From positions 1 to 64,000 of the forward strand of contig NZ_ATLK01000001.1 in the NCBI RefSeq assembly GCF_000737845.1: a stretch of 64,000 nt of DNA, given 5' to 3'. How positions within the stretch are numbered: position 1 is the first letter of the stretch; every line of letters starts with the position of its first letter. The notes beneath the pieces were generated by a model that was given only the letters and a program-made list of their open reading frames with translations, was not told the DNA's origin and searched no databases. Made by a program: the position numbers and the translations under genes. Positions 7,095 to 15,081 of this stretch are shown piece by piece. The stretch comes from Bifidobacterium bombi DSM 19703. GTDB taxonomy: Bacteria > Actinomycetota > Actinomycetes > Actinomycetales > Bifidobacteriaceae.

Positions 7095-10010
7095 GTGCCT
7101 AAAAAGCGCGTATATGAACTAGCCAAGGATCTTGGCGTGGACAGCAAAACTGTCATGAGCAAATTGAAGGACATGGGGGAGTTCGTGAAGGCTCCGTCCT
7201 CGACCATTGAGGCACCTGTGGTCAGGAAGTTGATGAATGCCTTTCCCAAGAAGGATTCCGGATCTTCAGCGGATTCCGGTCACAAGACATCGGCCAAGCC
7301 CGCTTCCGGCCACGGCAGTGTGAAACCAGGTGCCGAACGGAAGGGCGCCGATCAGCCTTCCGCGTCGCATCCGACGCCAAAACCAGCGGATGGACAAGAA
7401 CGGCGGAATGCGCCGGCAACAGCGAAGCAAACCGAGGGCCATGCGGTTCCACGGAGGTCTGACGCACCGGCATTTTCGAGTGGTGCGAATTTCCCCGCAA
7501 AACCGGGACAGCATTCCCGTTCCACGCAAGGTACACGTGGTGGCGACCGTGCCGAGGGCGGCAGGAACGCCGCAGGTCGTCCGGGACCACAGCAGCGTGA
7601 ACGCCCGCATCGTCCGGGACAGAATGAAGGCAGTTCGCGTCAGCACTTCCCTAACGGGGCATCCCGTACGGCTACGCCGGGGCAGCATTCCGGATCGCGC
7701 ACGGGAGCTACGCCTGGCCATCCGCATACGGCGTCGGGTCCACGACCGGGGAACAATCCCTTCAGCCGCAAGCAGGGTATGCACGTACCTGTGCCGGGTG
7801 ACATACCGCGTCCACATCCAATGGCTCGCCCGACCGTGGGCAACGGCCGCGGTGGCCGTGGCAACTCCGAGAACGGCGGACGTGGCGGTTTCCGCAACGG
7901 ACGTCAGGGCGGGGCACCGCGTGCTGGCCAGTGGGGCCATAATCGTCCGGGCCAGGGAGCTGGTGCAGGTGGCTCACAAGGCCGTGGCGGCAATCGGTTC
8001 GGTGGATCCGAAGCGGGTGCCGGTTTCCAGGGCGGTCAGTCGCATGGTCCTTCCCGTGGCGGCGGCCGTGGACGTGGCGGCGCTGCCGGTGCATTCGGGC
8101 GACAAGGCGGCAAGTCATCAAGAGCACGTAAGAACAGGCTTGCAAAACGCCAGGATTATGAGGAAATCAAAGCTCCTACAATCGGCGGTGTACGCATCCC
8201 GACCGGCAACGGCAAGACCATCAAGCTGCGCCAAGGCGCTACGCTCGCTGACTTGGCCGAGAAAATCAACGTGAATCCGGCCGCGCTGGTAACCGTCATG
8301 TTCCATCTGGGCGAAATGGCCACGGCCACACAGTCCCTGGATGAGGCTACCTTCCAGATTCTAGGCGAGGAAATCGGATGGAATATCAAGATAGTTTCCG
8401 CTGAGGAAGAGGACAAGGAGCTACTTCAGCAGTTCGACATCAACCTTGACGAGGAAGGTCTTCAGGACGACAAGGATCTGAAGCCACGTCCGCCGGTGGT
8501 CACTGTCATGGGCCATGTCGATCACGGCAAGACCCGGCTGCTTGACACGATTCGTAAGACCAACGTCGTCGCTCGTGAAGCAGGAGGCATCACGCAGCGC
8601 ATCGGTGCCTACCAGGTCACCGTGAATCTAGAGGGGCAGCCTCGCAAGATCACGTTCCTCGACACACCAGGCCACGAGGCGTTCACCGCCATGCGTGCCC
8701 GCGGCGCGGAAGTGACCGATATTGCCATCGTGGTCGTGGCTGCGGATGATGGCGTGATGCCTCAGACCGTCGAGGCCATCAACCATGCGAAGGCGGCTAA
8801 CGTGCCGATTGTGGTTGCGGTCAACAAAATCGACGTGGATGGCGCGAATCCTGAAAAGGTGCGTGGTCAGCTGACGGAATTCGGTCTGGTTCCCGAGGAG
8901 TACGGCGGCGATACCATGTTCGTGGACATTTCCGCCAAACTCGGGACCAACGTAGATAAGCTGCTTGAAGCGGTTCTGCTCACGGCTGACGCTTCCTTGG
9001 ATCTGAAAGCCAATCCGGACATGGATGCAAGGGGGGCCACCATTGAGGCGCGGCTTGACAAAGGCCGTGGTGCAGTGGCGACCGTTCTCGTTCAGTCAGG
9101 CACGCTTCATGTCGGTGACGCCATTGTGGCTGGAACCTCTTACGGACGTGTGCGTGCCATGCTCGACGAGAACGGCGAGCAGATGGATAAGGCCACGCCT
9201 TCCACACCCGTGCAGGTTTTGGGTCTGACGAGCGTGCCGAGTGCGGGAGACCTCTTCCTAGTGGCTCCTGATGACCGTACGGCCCGTCAGATCGCAGAGA
9301 AACGCGAAGCTTCCGAGCGAGCGGCACAGTTGGCCAAGCGGCGCAAGATCGTCTCGCTGGAAAGCCTTAAGGAACAGTTCGCCAAGTCCGAGGTTGATAT
9401 GCTCAACATCGTCATCAAGGGCGATTCCTCCGGTTCCGTCGAGGCGCTGGAAGATTCCTTGATGAAGATCGACGTCGGCGACGAGGTGGGTATCCAGGTC
9501 ATCCATCGTGGCGTTGGTGCCATCACGCAGAACGATGTGAACCTGGCCACGGTCGACAAGGCCGTCATCATCGGCTTCAACGTGCGTCCCAACCGTCAGG
9601 TCGCGGACCTCGCGGAACGTGAAGGCGTGGAGATCAAGTACTACTCGATCATCTACAAGGCCATCGAGGACATTGAGGCATCCCTCAAAGGTATGCTCAA
9701 GCCGGAGTTTGAAGAGGTCACTACCTCGCATTCCGAGATCCGCGAGATATTCCGTTCCTCCAAGTTCGGCAACATCGCCGGCGTCATGGTGCAGGATGGC
9801 GAAGTCAAGCGTGGCACGAAGGCGCGCATCTTGCGCAATGGCGTGGCCACGGTCAACGATCTGGAGATATCCTCGCTGCGTCGTTTCAAGGACGACGTGC
9901 AGTCCGTCAAGGAAGGCTACGAGGCCGGCATCAACCTCGGGTCCTTCAACGACATTGAGGTTGGGGACATCATCGAGACCTTCGAAATGAAGGAAATCGA
10001 GCGGAAATGA
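7095..10010 (+). CDS. infB: Translation initiation factor IF-2
   Basis: This is a 971-residue GTPase that places initiator tRNA on the 30S subunit. An N-terminal IF2_N helix bundle (1-50, starting from GTG with GAGGAGA upstream) is followed by about 300 disordered residues rich in Gly, Arg, Pro, Ser and His. A second IF2_N-like segment lies near 385-440. The G domain then shows GHVDHGKT (about 473), DTPGHEAF (about 522) and NKID (about 575). Domains II to IV fill the C-terminal half ([25 protein letters not shown] near the end). The disordered linker is long, as is usual in Actinobacteria. A GC-rich hairpin follows the stop. Confidence 0.98.
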   Translation: MPKKRVYELAKDLGVDSKTVMSKLKDMGEFVKAPSSTIEAPVVRKLMNAFPKKDSGSSADSGHKTSAKPASGHGSVKPGAERKGADQPSASHPTPKPADGQERRNAPATAKQTEGHAVPRRSDAPAFSSGANFPAKPGQHSRSTQGTRGGDRAEGGRNAAGRPGPQQRERPHRPGQNEGSSRQHFPNGASRTATPGQHSGSRTGATPGHPHTASGPRPGNNPFSRKQGMHVPVPGDIPRPHPMARPTVGNGRGGRGNSENGGRGGFRNGRQGGAPRAGQWGHNRPGQGAGAGGSQGRGGNRFGGSEAGAGFQGGQSHGPSRGGGRGRGGAAGAFGRQGGKSSRARKNRLAKRQDYEEIKAPTIGGVRIPTGNGKTIKLRQGATLADLAEKINVNPAALVTVMFHLGEMATATQSLDEATFQILGEEIGWNIKIVSAEEEDKELLQQFDINLDEEGLQDDKDLKPRPPVVTVMGHVDHGKTRLLDTIRKTNVVAREAGGITQRIGAYQVTVNLEGQPRKITFLDTPGHEAFTAMRARGAEVTDIAIVVVAADDGVMPQTVEAINHAKAANVPIVVAVNKIDVDGANPEKVRGQLTEFGLVPEEYGGDTMFVDISAKLGTNVDKLLEAVLLTADASLDLKANPDMDARGATIEARLDKGRGAVATVLVQSGTLHVGDAIVAGTSYGRVRAMLDENGEQMDKATPSTPVQVLGLTSVPSAGDLFLVAPDDRTARQIAEKREASERAAQLAKRRKIVSLESLKEQFAKSEVDMLNIVIKGDSSGSVEALEDSLMKIDVGDEVGIQVIHRGVGAITQNDVNLATVDKAVIIGFNVRPNRQVADLAEREGVEIKYYSIIYKAIEDIEASLKGMLKPEFEEVTTSHSEIREIFRSSKFGNIAGVMVQDGEVKRGTKARILRNGVATVNDLEISSLRRFKDDVQSVKEGYEAGINLGSFNDIEVGDIIETFEMKEIERK

Positions 10011-10016
10011 TTTCAG

Positions 10017-10079
10017 CGGCCGCTCCTTCGCACCTCCGTACACGCCGTGCGGACTTGCGCGGGGCGGCCGTTTCTTTTG
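10017..10079 (+). terminator. GC-rich hairpin after infB
   Basis: The arm CGGCCGC at 10017-10023 (extended by TCC) pairs with the arm ending GGGGCGGCCG at 10061-10070, followed by TTTCTTTTG. The loop is about 35 bases, so it is longer than a classical terminator. It would separate infB from rbfA or attenuate read-through. Confidence 0.5.
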
Positions 10080-10443
10080 CCGTGTAAGGAACATGGGGGC
10101 CGAGGGGAAGTCTTGACGGTGCGCCACAGGCGCTGCACGGCCTCGCATTCATATATTGGCAGCCGAGCCGCATTCGCCACAACGCGATTGGTCGTGGTCC
10201 GTCAGATTGGTGTGGGTTCACGATATGAATCCAGTCGTGTCTGAGGTCAGACCGGAACAGGACGTCCGGAATCGGTGTTCCCTCCGTCGATTGCGGCAAA
10301 AGTGGCTTCAGAACATGCAATTGGTTGAACTGGTTCGGTATTATGACGAGTGTACATCGGGAATACCTGAACTTGACGACGGTTGTTTCAATAGGCACGG
10401 ATGTCCGTTTGCATGTGGCATCGGATGGACATGAGGGGTAATT
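10080..10443. other. Gene-free stretch between infB and rbfA
   Basis: About 360 bases carry no convincing gene. A 92-residue plus-strand frame (10156-10434) and the opposing minus-strand frame are both low in protein-like character. The stretch probably carries the rbfA promoter or leader; a GAGGGG near 10432 serves as the rbfA ribosome site. Confidence 0.45.
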
Positions 10444-11103
10444 ATGGCTGGAACGAATCCACGCGCCGCGCGTATCGCGGCACTCATTCAACGCGTCATC
10501 GCACAGACGGTCGAGCATCAATTGCACGACAAGCGTCTGGCGGGCGTGACCATTACCGATGTGAGGGTGACGGGTGATCTGCAGATTGCCAGGGTTTACT
10601 GGACGCAGCTCGCAGATGCCGGCAAGGAGCAGGGCGAGCGCAAACGTGCGCAGCAGGCGTTGCGTCAGGCGACGGGGAAACTGCGTTCCTTGGTGGGTTC
10701 CAAGGCAGGCTTGCGGTTGACGCCGAAGCTGCAGTTCATTTACGATGAGGTGCCCAGCGAAGCCCATGAAATCGAAGACATTCTCACTGTGGCTCGCAAA
10801 CGCGATGAGGAGATCGAAAAGTCGCGTCAGAATGCGCAATACGCCGGCGAGCAGGATCCCTACGAGCATCCTCGTGTACGTACCGCCGAGGACTTTGAGC
10901 CACAATATGAAAGCGTTGACGGAGATGATGCCGATTATGGCGATGAGTGGTCTCGTGCTCAGGCCGCTGGTTCCGATGATGACGATGCCAGAGGTGTCGA
11001 ACGTATGAATGGCGCCGCGGGCGCTTCTACCGACGATGCCGGTGACGCCCGACCTGCGGCGTATGATGCATCGGCGCAGACGGGCTTTTCCTCTCTTGGG
11101 TAG
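10444..11103 (+). CDS. rbfA: 30S ribosome-binding factor A with long acidic tail
   Basis: RbfA binds free 30S subunits and promotes late 16S rRNA maturation. The KH-type core spans about residues 1-125: NPRAARIAALIQRVIAQTVE, then GVTITDVRVTGDLQIARVYW, and RLTPKLQFIYDEVPSEA with the following helix. Residues from about 130 to 219 form an acidic, Asp/Ala/Gly-rich disordered tail not found in the roughly 120-residue E. coli protein, though actinobacterial homologues often carry some extension. The last part of the gene overlaps the start of truB in another frame. The start is supported by GAGGGG upstream. Confidence 0.95.
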   Translation: MAGTNPRAARIAALIQRVIAQTVEHQLHDKRLAGVTITDVRVTGDLQIARVYWTQLADAGKEQGERKRAQQALRQATGKLRSLVGSKAGLRLTPKLQFIYDEVPSEAHEIEDILTVARKRDEEIEKSRQNAQYAGEQDPYEHPRVRTAEDFEPQYESVDGDDADYGDEWSRAQAAGSDDDDARGVERMNGAAGASTDDAGDARPAAYDASAQTGFSSLG

Positions 11104-12220
11104 GCCAGGTTCCGGCGAGCCTTCGGGCATCATCGTCATCGACAAACCGCAGGGGGTTACCAGCCATGATGTGGTTGCGGCAGTACGGTCCGTATTGCAT
11201 CTGCGTCGCGTGGGTCATGCCGGCACGCTCGATCCCATGGCTACTGGTGCGCTGGTCGTAGGCTTTGGGCAGGCGACACGCTTGCTTAACTACATCGTCG
11301 ATCATGACAAAACATACGAGGCCACGATTCGATTGGGGCAGACGACCGATACGGATGATGCCGATGGACGCATCATGGCGTGCGTTCCCGTTGTATTGGC
11401 GGATGGTCGTGATGATATGTCGGTATCTTCATTGGGTGTATCGGCCGAGGGAGATGAAGGGCGTCCGCTTGCCGCGGTTGGGTCGGGTGCTGCCATGCAC
11501 ACGGTGTCGAGGGAGCTGATCGAGCGTGTCATCTCCTCCCGCTTGACCGGTGACATCAAACAGGTCCCGAGCAAATATTCCGCCATCAAAGTCAATGGCA
11601 GGCGAGCTTATGATTTGGCCCGTTCGGGCGAGCAGGTCGAGTTGAAGGCGAGGGATGTCACCATTGACGAATTCACCGTCCTTGATGCCGCCATGAAGGA
11701 GGCCGTAGCGGGAAACGTTCAAGGTCAGCATGGCGTTCGGACGTCCGTGGTGGATGTTTCGGTGAGGGTCGTCTGTTCGGCCGGCACGTATATTCGCTCT
11801 TTGGGACGAGATCTGGGTGAGCTTCTCGGGGTTGGCGGGCACCTGGTCAGTCTTCGGCGCACGCGAATCGGAAAGTTCGGCGTCGCTGGGCGGAGCGTGG
11901 TCCGTGCGTCTGCCGAGCCTCGCTCATTCACCGATCGTCAGGGAGAAAACGTCACCAGGAACCGTGCCGTGCTCCCGGTCGACCGCGAGGAATTGCTGGC
12001 GCGAAGCCTGTCCATGCTTGAAGTGGTCAAGGCGATCATGCCCGTGTTGCGCATTAACGACGATGAAGCAAGGGGCCTGCGCTACGGACGTAGGCTGGAA
12101 CGTCCTGTGAATGGCCTCTGTGCGGCGTACGTGCCGGATGCCGGTGGTGAAGTGGTGGCCTTGCTGGAGCCGGTCGGTCCCCATGAATGCAAGCCAGCAG
12201 TGGTGTTCCCTCCGCAGTAG
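11063..12220 (+). CDS. truB: tRNA pseudouridine(55) synthase TruB
   Basis: TruB isomerises U55 in the T loop of tRNAs. The core begins SGIIVIDKPQGVTSHDVVAA, and the catalytic motif HAGTLDPMATGALVVG carries the nucleophilic Asp (about residue 57). KQVPSKYSAIKVNGRRAYDLAR and VRVVCSAGTYIRSLGRDLGE are further TruB signatures, with a PUA-like C-terminal region. An extra stretch of about 40 residues (about 109-148) rich in Ser/Gly/Glu interrupts the family pattern after DADGRI. The start is uncertain: ATG 11063 or 11066, or TTG 11096, all overlapping rbfA; ATG 11009 gives an Arg/Pro-rich extension. The common next gene ribF is absent. Confidence 0.93.
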   Translation: MMHRRRRAFPLLGRPGSGEPSGIIVIDKPQGVTSHDVVAAVRSVLHLRRVGHAGTLDPMATGALVVGFGQATRLLNYIVDHDKTYEATIRLGQTTDTDDADGRIMACVPVVLADGRDDMSVSSLGVSAEGDEGRPLAAVGSGAAMHTVSRELIERVISSRLTGDIKQVPSKYSAIKVNGRRAYDLARSGEQVELKARDVTIDEFTVLDAAMKEAVAGNVQGQHGVRTSVVDVSVRVVCSAGTYIRSLGRDLGELLGVGGHLVSLRRTRIGKFGVAGRSVVRASAEPRSFTDRQGENVTRNRAVLPVDREELLARSLSMLEVVKAIMPVLRINDDEARGLRYGRRLERPVNGLCAAYVPDAGGEVVALLEPVGPHECKPAVVFPPQ

Positions 12221-12430
12221 CCCGGGCTTGCATGGCTTTTGGGTGAAACTTGACTTGGGTTGTTTCCGCCATGCCGCGATGAAGCCGTGACCTTCGGCTT
12301 TTGTCAGGGTGCTCGTGGCATCCGTGACGGAGACGTCGCTATGCCGTCGATTCCTCCCTGAGCGTTGCACGGCGGGAGCCAAAGATGCGGCAAGGCGTAC
12401 CTGCACCGTGCCTGAATCGACTGAGTACAT

Positions 12431-12475
12431 GTGGCCGGTGCCGGCAATGGCTAGTGCCGGCCACGATCAGCTTTT
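12431..12475 (+). terminator. GC-rich hairpin between truB and the convergent response regulator gene
   Basis: GTGGCCGG (12431-12438) pairs with CCGGCCAC (12457-12464), followed by GATCAGCTTTT. It lies in the 326-base gap between truB and the minus-strand regulator gene and could stop transcription from truB. Nothing else is recognised in that gap. Confidence 0.45.
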
Positions 12476-12546
12476 GCACGGAAACGGCGATGGCGGGTAT
12501 TCGGATTAGTCGTGCGCGCAGTGGCGATGACCGGTTTCCGCGTTGG

Positions 12547-13359
12547 TCATACGATGCGGCGGTCGGCGGCCCACCTGGTCAGTTCGCTTCGGTTGGAAAG
12601 CTGGAGTTTATGAAGCACCGAGCTCACGTGAGTCTCCACGGTCTTGACGCTGATGAACAATTCCGATGCGACTTCACGGTATGTATAGCCACGTGCTATG
12701 AGGCGCATCACTTCCTGCTCTCGCGCGGAGAGCTTGTCGAGCTCGTCGTCCCGCTCGGCTTGCCCTGTGCCCTGGAATGCCGAGAGAACGAAGCCGGCGA
12801 GTTTAGGAGAGAAGACCGCGTAGCCTTCGTGCACCTGCCTTATTGCTCCGATCAGGTCGTTACCGCTTATGGTTTTGGTCACATAACCCCGAGCGCCGGC
12901 ACGTATCACCGCTCCTACGTCCTTGGGCGAGTCTGAAACCGAGAGTGCAAGGAACGCCGAATCAGGGGAGAGTGGTTGGGCGCGGGCAAGAATCTCCGCT
13001 CCGCCGCCACCCATGCCTCCGGGTACATGTACGTCGAGCAGCACCACGTCGGGTTTCGTCTGATCGATCATCGTCACAGAAGCGTCTACGTCAGCGGCTT
13101 GGCCGATGATTTCGAAATAAGAGCTCAACGTCGAGATGACGCCGGCACGAAACATTTCATGATCGTCGATGACCGCTATGCGGATTTGCCGTCCGGTCGT
13201 TTCGGTGGAGGCTCTGTCCGCAGAGTCGTCTTCCGGGTCGTTCGTGGCATGGTCTACAGTCGGTGTCCTGCGCTTGATTGGGTCGTCGCCGATGCCGTTG
13301 ATGTCCGGTATTGCCATGATTCGTGCGTCCTGCCTACGTGCCGCCGTCTCTTTTTCCAT
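12547..13359 (-). CDS. LuxR/NarL-type response regulator, partner of the PspC-fused kinase
   Basis: The protein has 270 residues. A 58-residue hydrophilic N-terminal extension precedes a receiver domain (about 59-180) with the acidic pair DD at 65-66, the phosphoacceptor in VVLLDVHVPGG (Asp109) and a conserved Lys in YVTKTISG. The C-terminal LuxR-type HTH (about 205-268) shows LSAREQEVMRLIARGYTYRE and SVKTVETHVSSVLHKLQL. It lies 83 bases downstream of the histidine kinase gene on the same strand, so the two are probably co-transcribed. Domain content and context match LiaR/VraR-like envelope stress regulators. The start may instead be ATG 13317. Confidence 0.92.
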   Translation of the reverse strand: MEKETAARRQDARIMAIPDINGIGDDPIKRRTPTVDHATNDPEDDSADRASTETTGRQIRIAVIDDHEMFRAGVISTLSSYFEIIGQAADVDASVTMIDQTKPDVVLLDVHVPGGMGGGGAEILARAQPLSPDSAFLALSVSDSPKDVGAVIRAGARGYVTKTISGNDLIGAIRQVHEGYAVFSPKLAGFVLSAFQGTGQAERDDELDKLSAREQEVMRLIARGYTYREVASELFISVKTVETHVSSVLHKLQLSNRSELTRWAADRRIV

Positions 13360-13442
13360 GTCGTTGTCCTGTTCCTGTTTCGCTTCCGATTATATGTCCT
13401 GTCGCTGTTGTCGAGATACTTGGAATTGGTGGTTTCCGTGCA

Positions 13443-14891
13443 TCACTTCTGTTCCGGTGGTTCGAATCTGTCTGCGCTCTCCTCGGGTGCTGGGTCTGTT
13501 GCGATTGGCATGTGCATGCGCACTTCCGTACCCCAATGCGGCCGTGAGACGATTTCCACGTTGCCGCCTCGTCTCCTGATTCGTCCCTGAATGGATTCCC
13601 GGATTCCCAGACGGTCAGGAGGAACGGATTGCATGTCGAATCCGTCGCCATGATCGCGCACATACACGTCCACGTTTCCGTCGCCGGCCTCGCAGTATAC
13701 CGATATGGGCTCGCCGCCGTGTTGCACGGCATTGAGCAGTGCCTGGCCGGTAGCGTCCAAAAGCGCATCGGTCTGCGCAGATGGCATGGCATCACCGACA
13801 CTCACCACGTCCACGGCCTTGCCATATTCGTCCTCGATGTGTGCGGCGATTTCCTTGATTCCTGAACTTACCGATCGTTCCGGCGGGGTGCGTTCCTGAT
13901 AGAGCCATTCGCGCAAATCGCGTTCCTGACCGCGTGCCAGTGAGAACACGGTTTGGGGTTCAGAGCTATGCAACTGGATCAACGCCAGTGTCTGCAGCAC
14001 CCCGTCATGCAGGTGAGCCGTCATATCCGCCCGTTCCTCTTCGCGCTCTTTAAGGGCACGTTGCACGCCAAGGTCTTCGATGAGTCGGTTGAACCACGGG
14101 GCCATGGCCACGCCGGCCCCTGCAAGCAACGCGATCCCGGAACCGAAGACGTATGCCGGAGAACGGTGAAGCCAATCCATGTTGTTGAAGATGAACAAGG
14201 CGTATGCGGCTATTGTCAGTACCAGACCTACTGCCATGGAACGGAGTTGCCCTTCCTCCTCACCGAAATGAAGCCAAGGCAGGGCGATTCCCATGGCGAA
14301 CAGTATGATGGGCAGAATCGCTCCGATTGGGAGCGGGCTCATCATGATCATCGCGGAGACGATAATGACGGCAAAACCGGCCAATGCGAACAATGAGGAT
14401 TTCGGTGCACGTTTGATGGCCTCTGCCAGGTCCGGGAACGACTCAGGTTGTATGCCCTCCTCGTCGGAGGCTTCTTCCGGGGCGTGCACCGGTGGTGGCG
14501 AGTCGTTCGGAATCCCGGTATGAGTCTGCGGTCGGTCGCCGTCGCCGTAAGAGGAGTATGGCAGGTTGCCGTGGGCCAAAGGCTTTTCGAAGGAACCGTT
14601 CGGACGACGGAACGTTTGGCTCCACGCCTCCATCGGGTCTCCTACGGGAACGAACACCCATAGGAAGATATATGCGGCAGCCCCGACGCTGAACAACAGG
14701 GTGGAGATGACGAAGGCCAATCTCACCATGGCCACGGGGATGCCCAGATGCAGGCTTATCCCTCGGCATACTCCGCAGAAAACCCGTCCTGTGGTGGGCC
14801 TCATCAAAGGAGGGCGTCGAGGCGGATTTCCCTCCGGCGCTCCATCGACGACGTATGTGCTTCGATTTTCGGTAAAGTCGGCGTGCGGCAT
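13443..14891 (-). CDS. PspC-domain sensor histidine kinase (LiaS/NarL family type)
   Basis: The protein has 482 residues. A PspC domain occupies about 30-92 (TTGRVFCGVCRGISLHLGIP, then a membrane helix VRLAFVISTLLFSVGAAAYI). After a linker, several membrane segments (about 175-290) lead to the HisKA_3 dimerisation helix with the phosphorylatable His in AHLHDGVLQTLALI (about His292). The ATPase domain shows ALLNAVQHGG (N box), RDHGDGFD, and LGIRESIQGRIRRRGGNV. ATG 14891 is chosen because GAGGAA lies seven bases upstream; the longer frame has no ribosome site. It is transcribed away from the PspC protein gene at 15082, sharing a short promoter region. Confidence 0.93.
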   Translation of the reverse strand: MPHADFTENRSTYVVDGAPEGNPPRRPPLMRPTTGRVFCGVCRGISLHLGIPVAMVRLAFVISTLLFSVGAAAYIFLWVFVPVGDPMEAWSQTFRRPNGSFEKPLAHGNLPYSSYGDGDRPQTHTGIPNDSPPPVHAPEEASDEEGIQPESFPDLAEAIKRAPKSSLFALAGFAVIIVSAMIMMSPLPIGAILPIILFAMGIALPWLHFGEEEGQLRSMAVGLVLTIAAYALFIFNNMDWLHRSPAYVFGSGIALLAGAGVAMAPWFNRLIEDLGVQRALKEREEERADMTAHLHDGVLQTLALIQLHSSEPQTVFSLARGQERDLREWLYQERTPPERSVSSGIKEIAAHIEDEYGKAVDVVSVGDAMPSAQTDALLDATGQALLNAVQHGGEPISVYCEAGDGNVDVYVRDHGDGFDMQSVPPDRLGIRESIQGRIRRRGGNVEIVSRPHWGTEVRMHMPIATDPAPEESADRFEPPEQK

Positions 14892-14985
14892 GGTGGGTTC
14901 CTCGGTCCGTTGGTGGCGCCATCGCTGCTTGTCACGCCGCCCGTGCGGATGCTGATTCGTTTGCTTCATACATCCATTGTGCCCT

Positions 14986-15036
14986 TTTCAGGGGATTAGG
15001 GAGGTATTGCATGCATATTTCAGGGTTTAATCAGGG
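14986..15036. promoter_or_regulatory. Repeated CAGGG/TAGGG half-sites in the divergent promoter region
   Basis: Between the kinase and the PspC protein genes, CAGGG occurs at 14989-14993, 15021-15025 and 15032-15036, with a related TAGGG at 14997-15001. The extended forms TTTCAGGGGATTAGGG and TTTCAGGGTTTAATCAGGG resemble each other. Spacings of 11 and 32 bases put three of them on one helix face. They are candidate binding sites for the response regulator; this is inference. Confidence 0.35.
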
Positions 15037-15069
15037 TGTTCCCCTATCCTTCCGGCGTGAAGGGCGTGG

Positions 15070-15075
15070 TGTAAT
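15070..15075 (+). promoter_or_regulatory. -10-like TGTAAT for a leaderless transcript of the PspC protein gene
   Basis: TGTAAT ends six bases before the ATG at 15082, and no Shine-Dalgarno sequence is present. Transcription starting about seven bases after the hexamer would begin at or next to the start codon. No good -35 is visible. Confidence 0.4.
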
Positions 15076-15081
15076 TGAAGC

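Noticed and set aside
7300..8130. Repeated GC-rich units in infB considered as a CRISPR or minisatellite array
   Set aside because: They are the coding repeats of the disordered IF-2 linker, with no regular spacer length.
7330..8274. A 314-residue frame inside infB
   Set aside because: Arises from the Gly/Arg-rich linker read in another frame.
10156..10434. A 92-residue frame between infB and rbfA
   Set aside because: No ribosome site, no family, and both strands are equally open; treated as gene-free.
9970..11145. A 391-residue minus-strand frame across infB end, rbfA and truB start
   Set aside because: It crosses three conserved plus-strand genes and has no recognisable domain.
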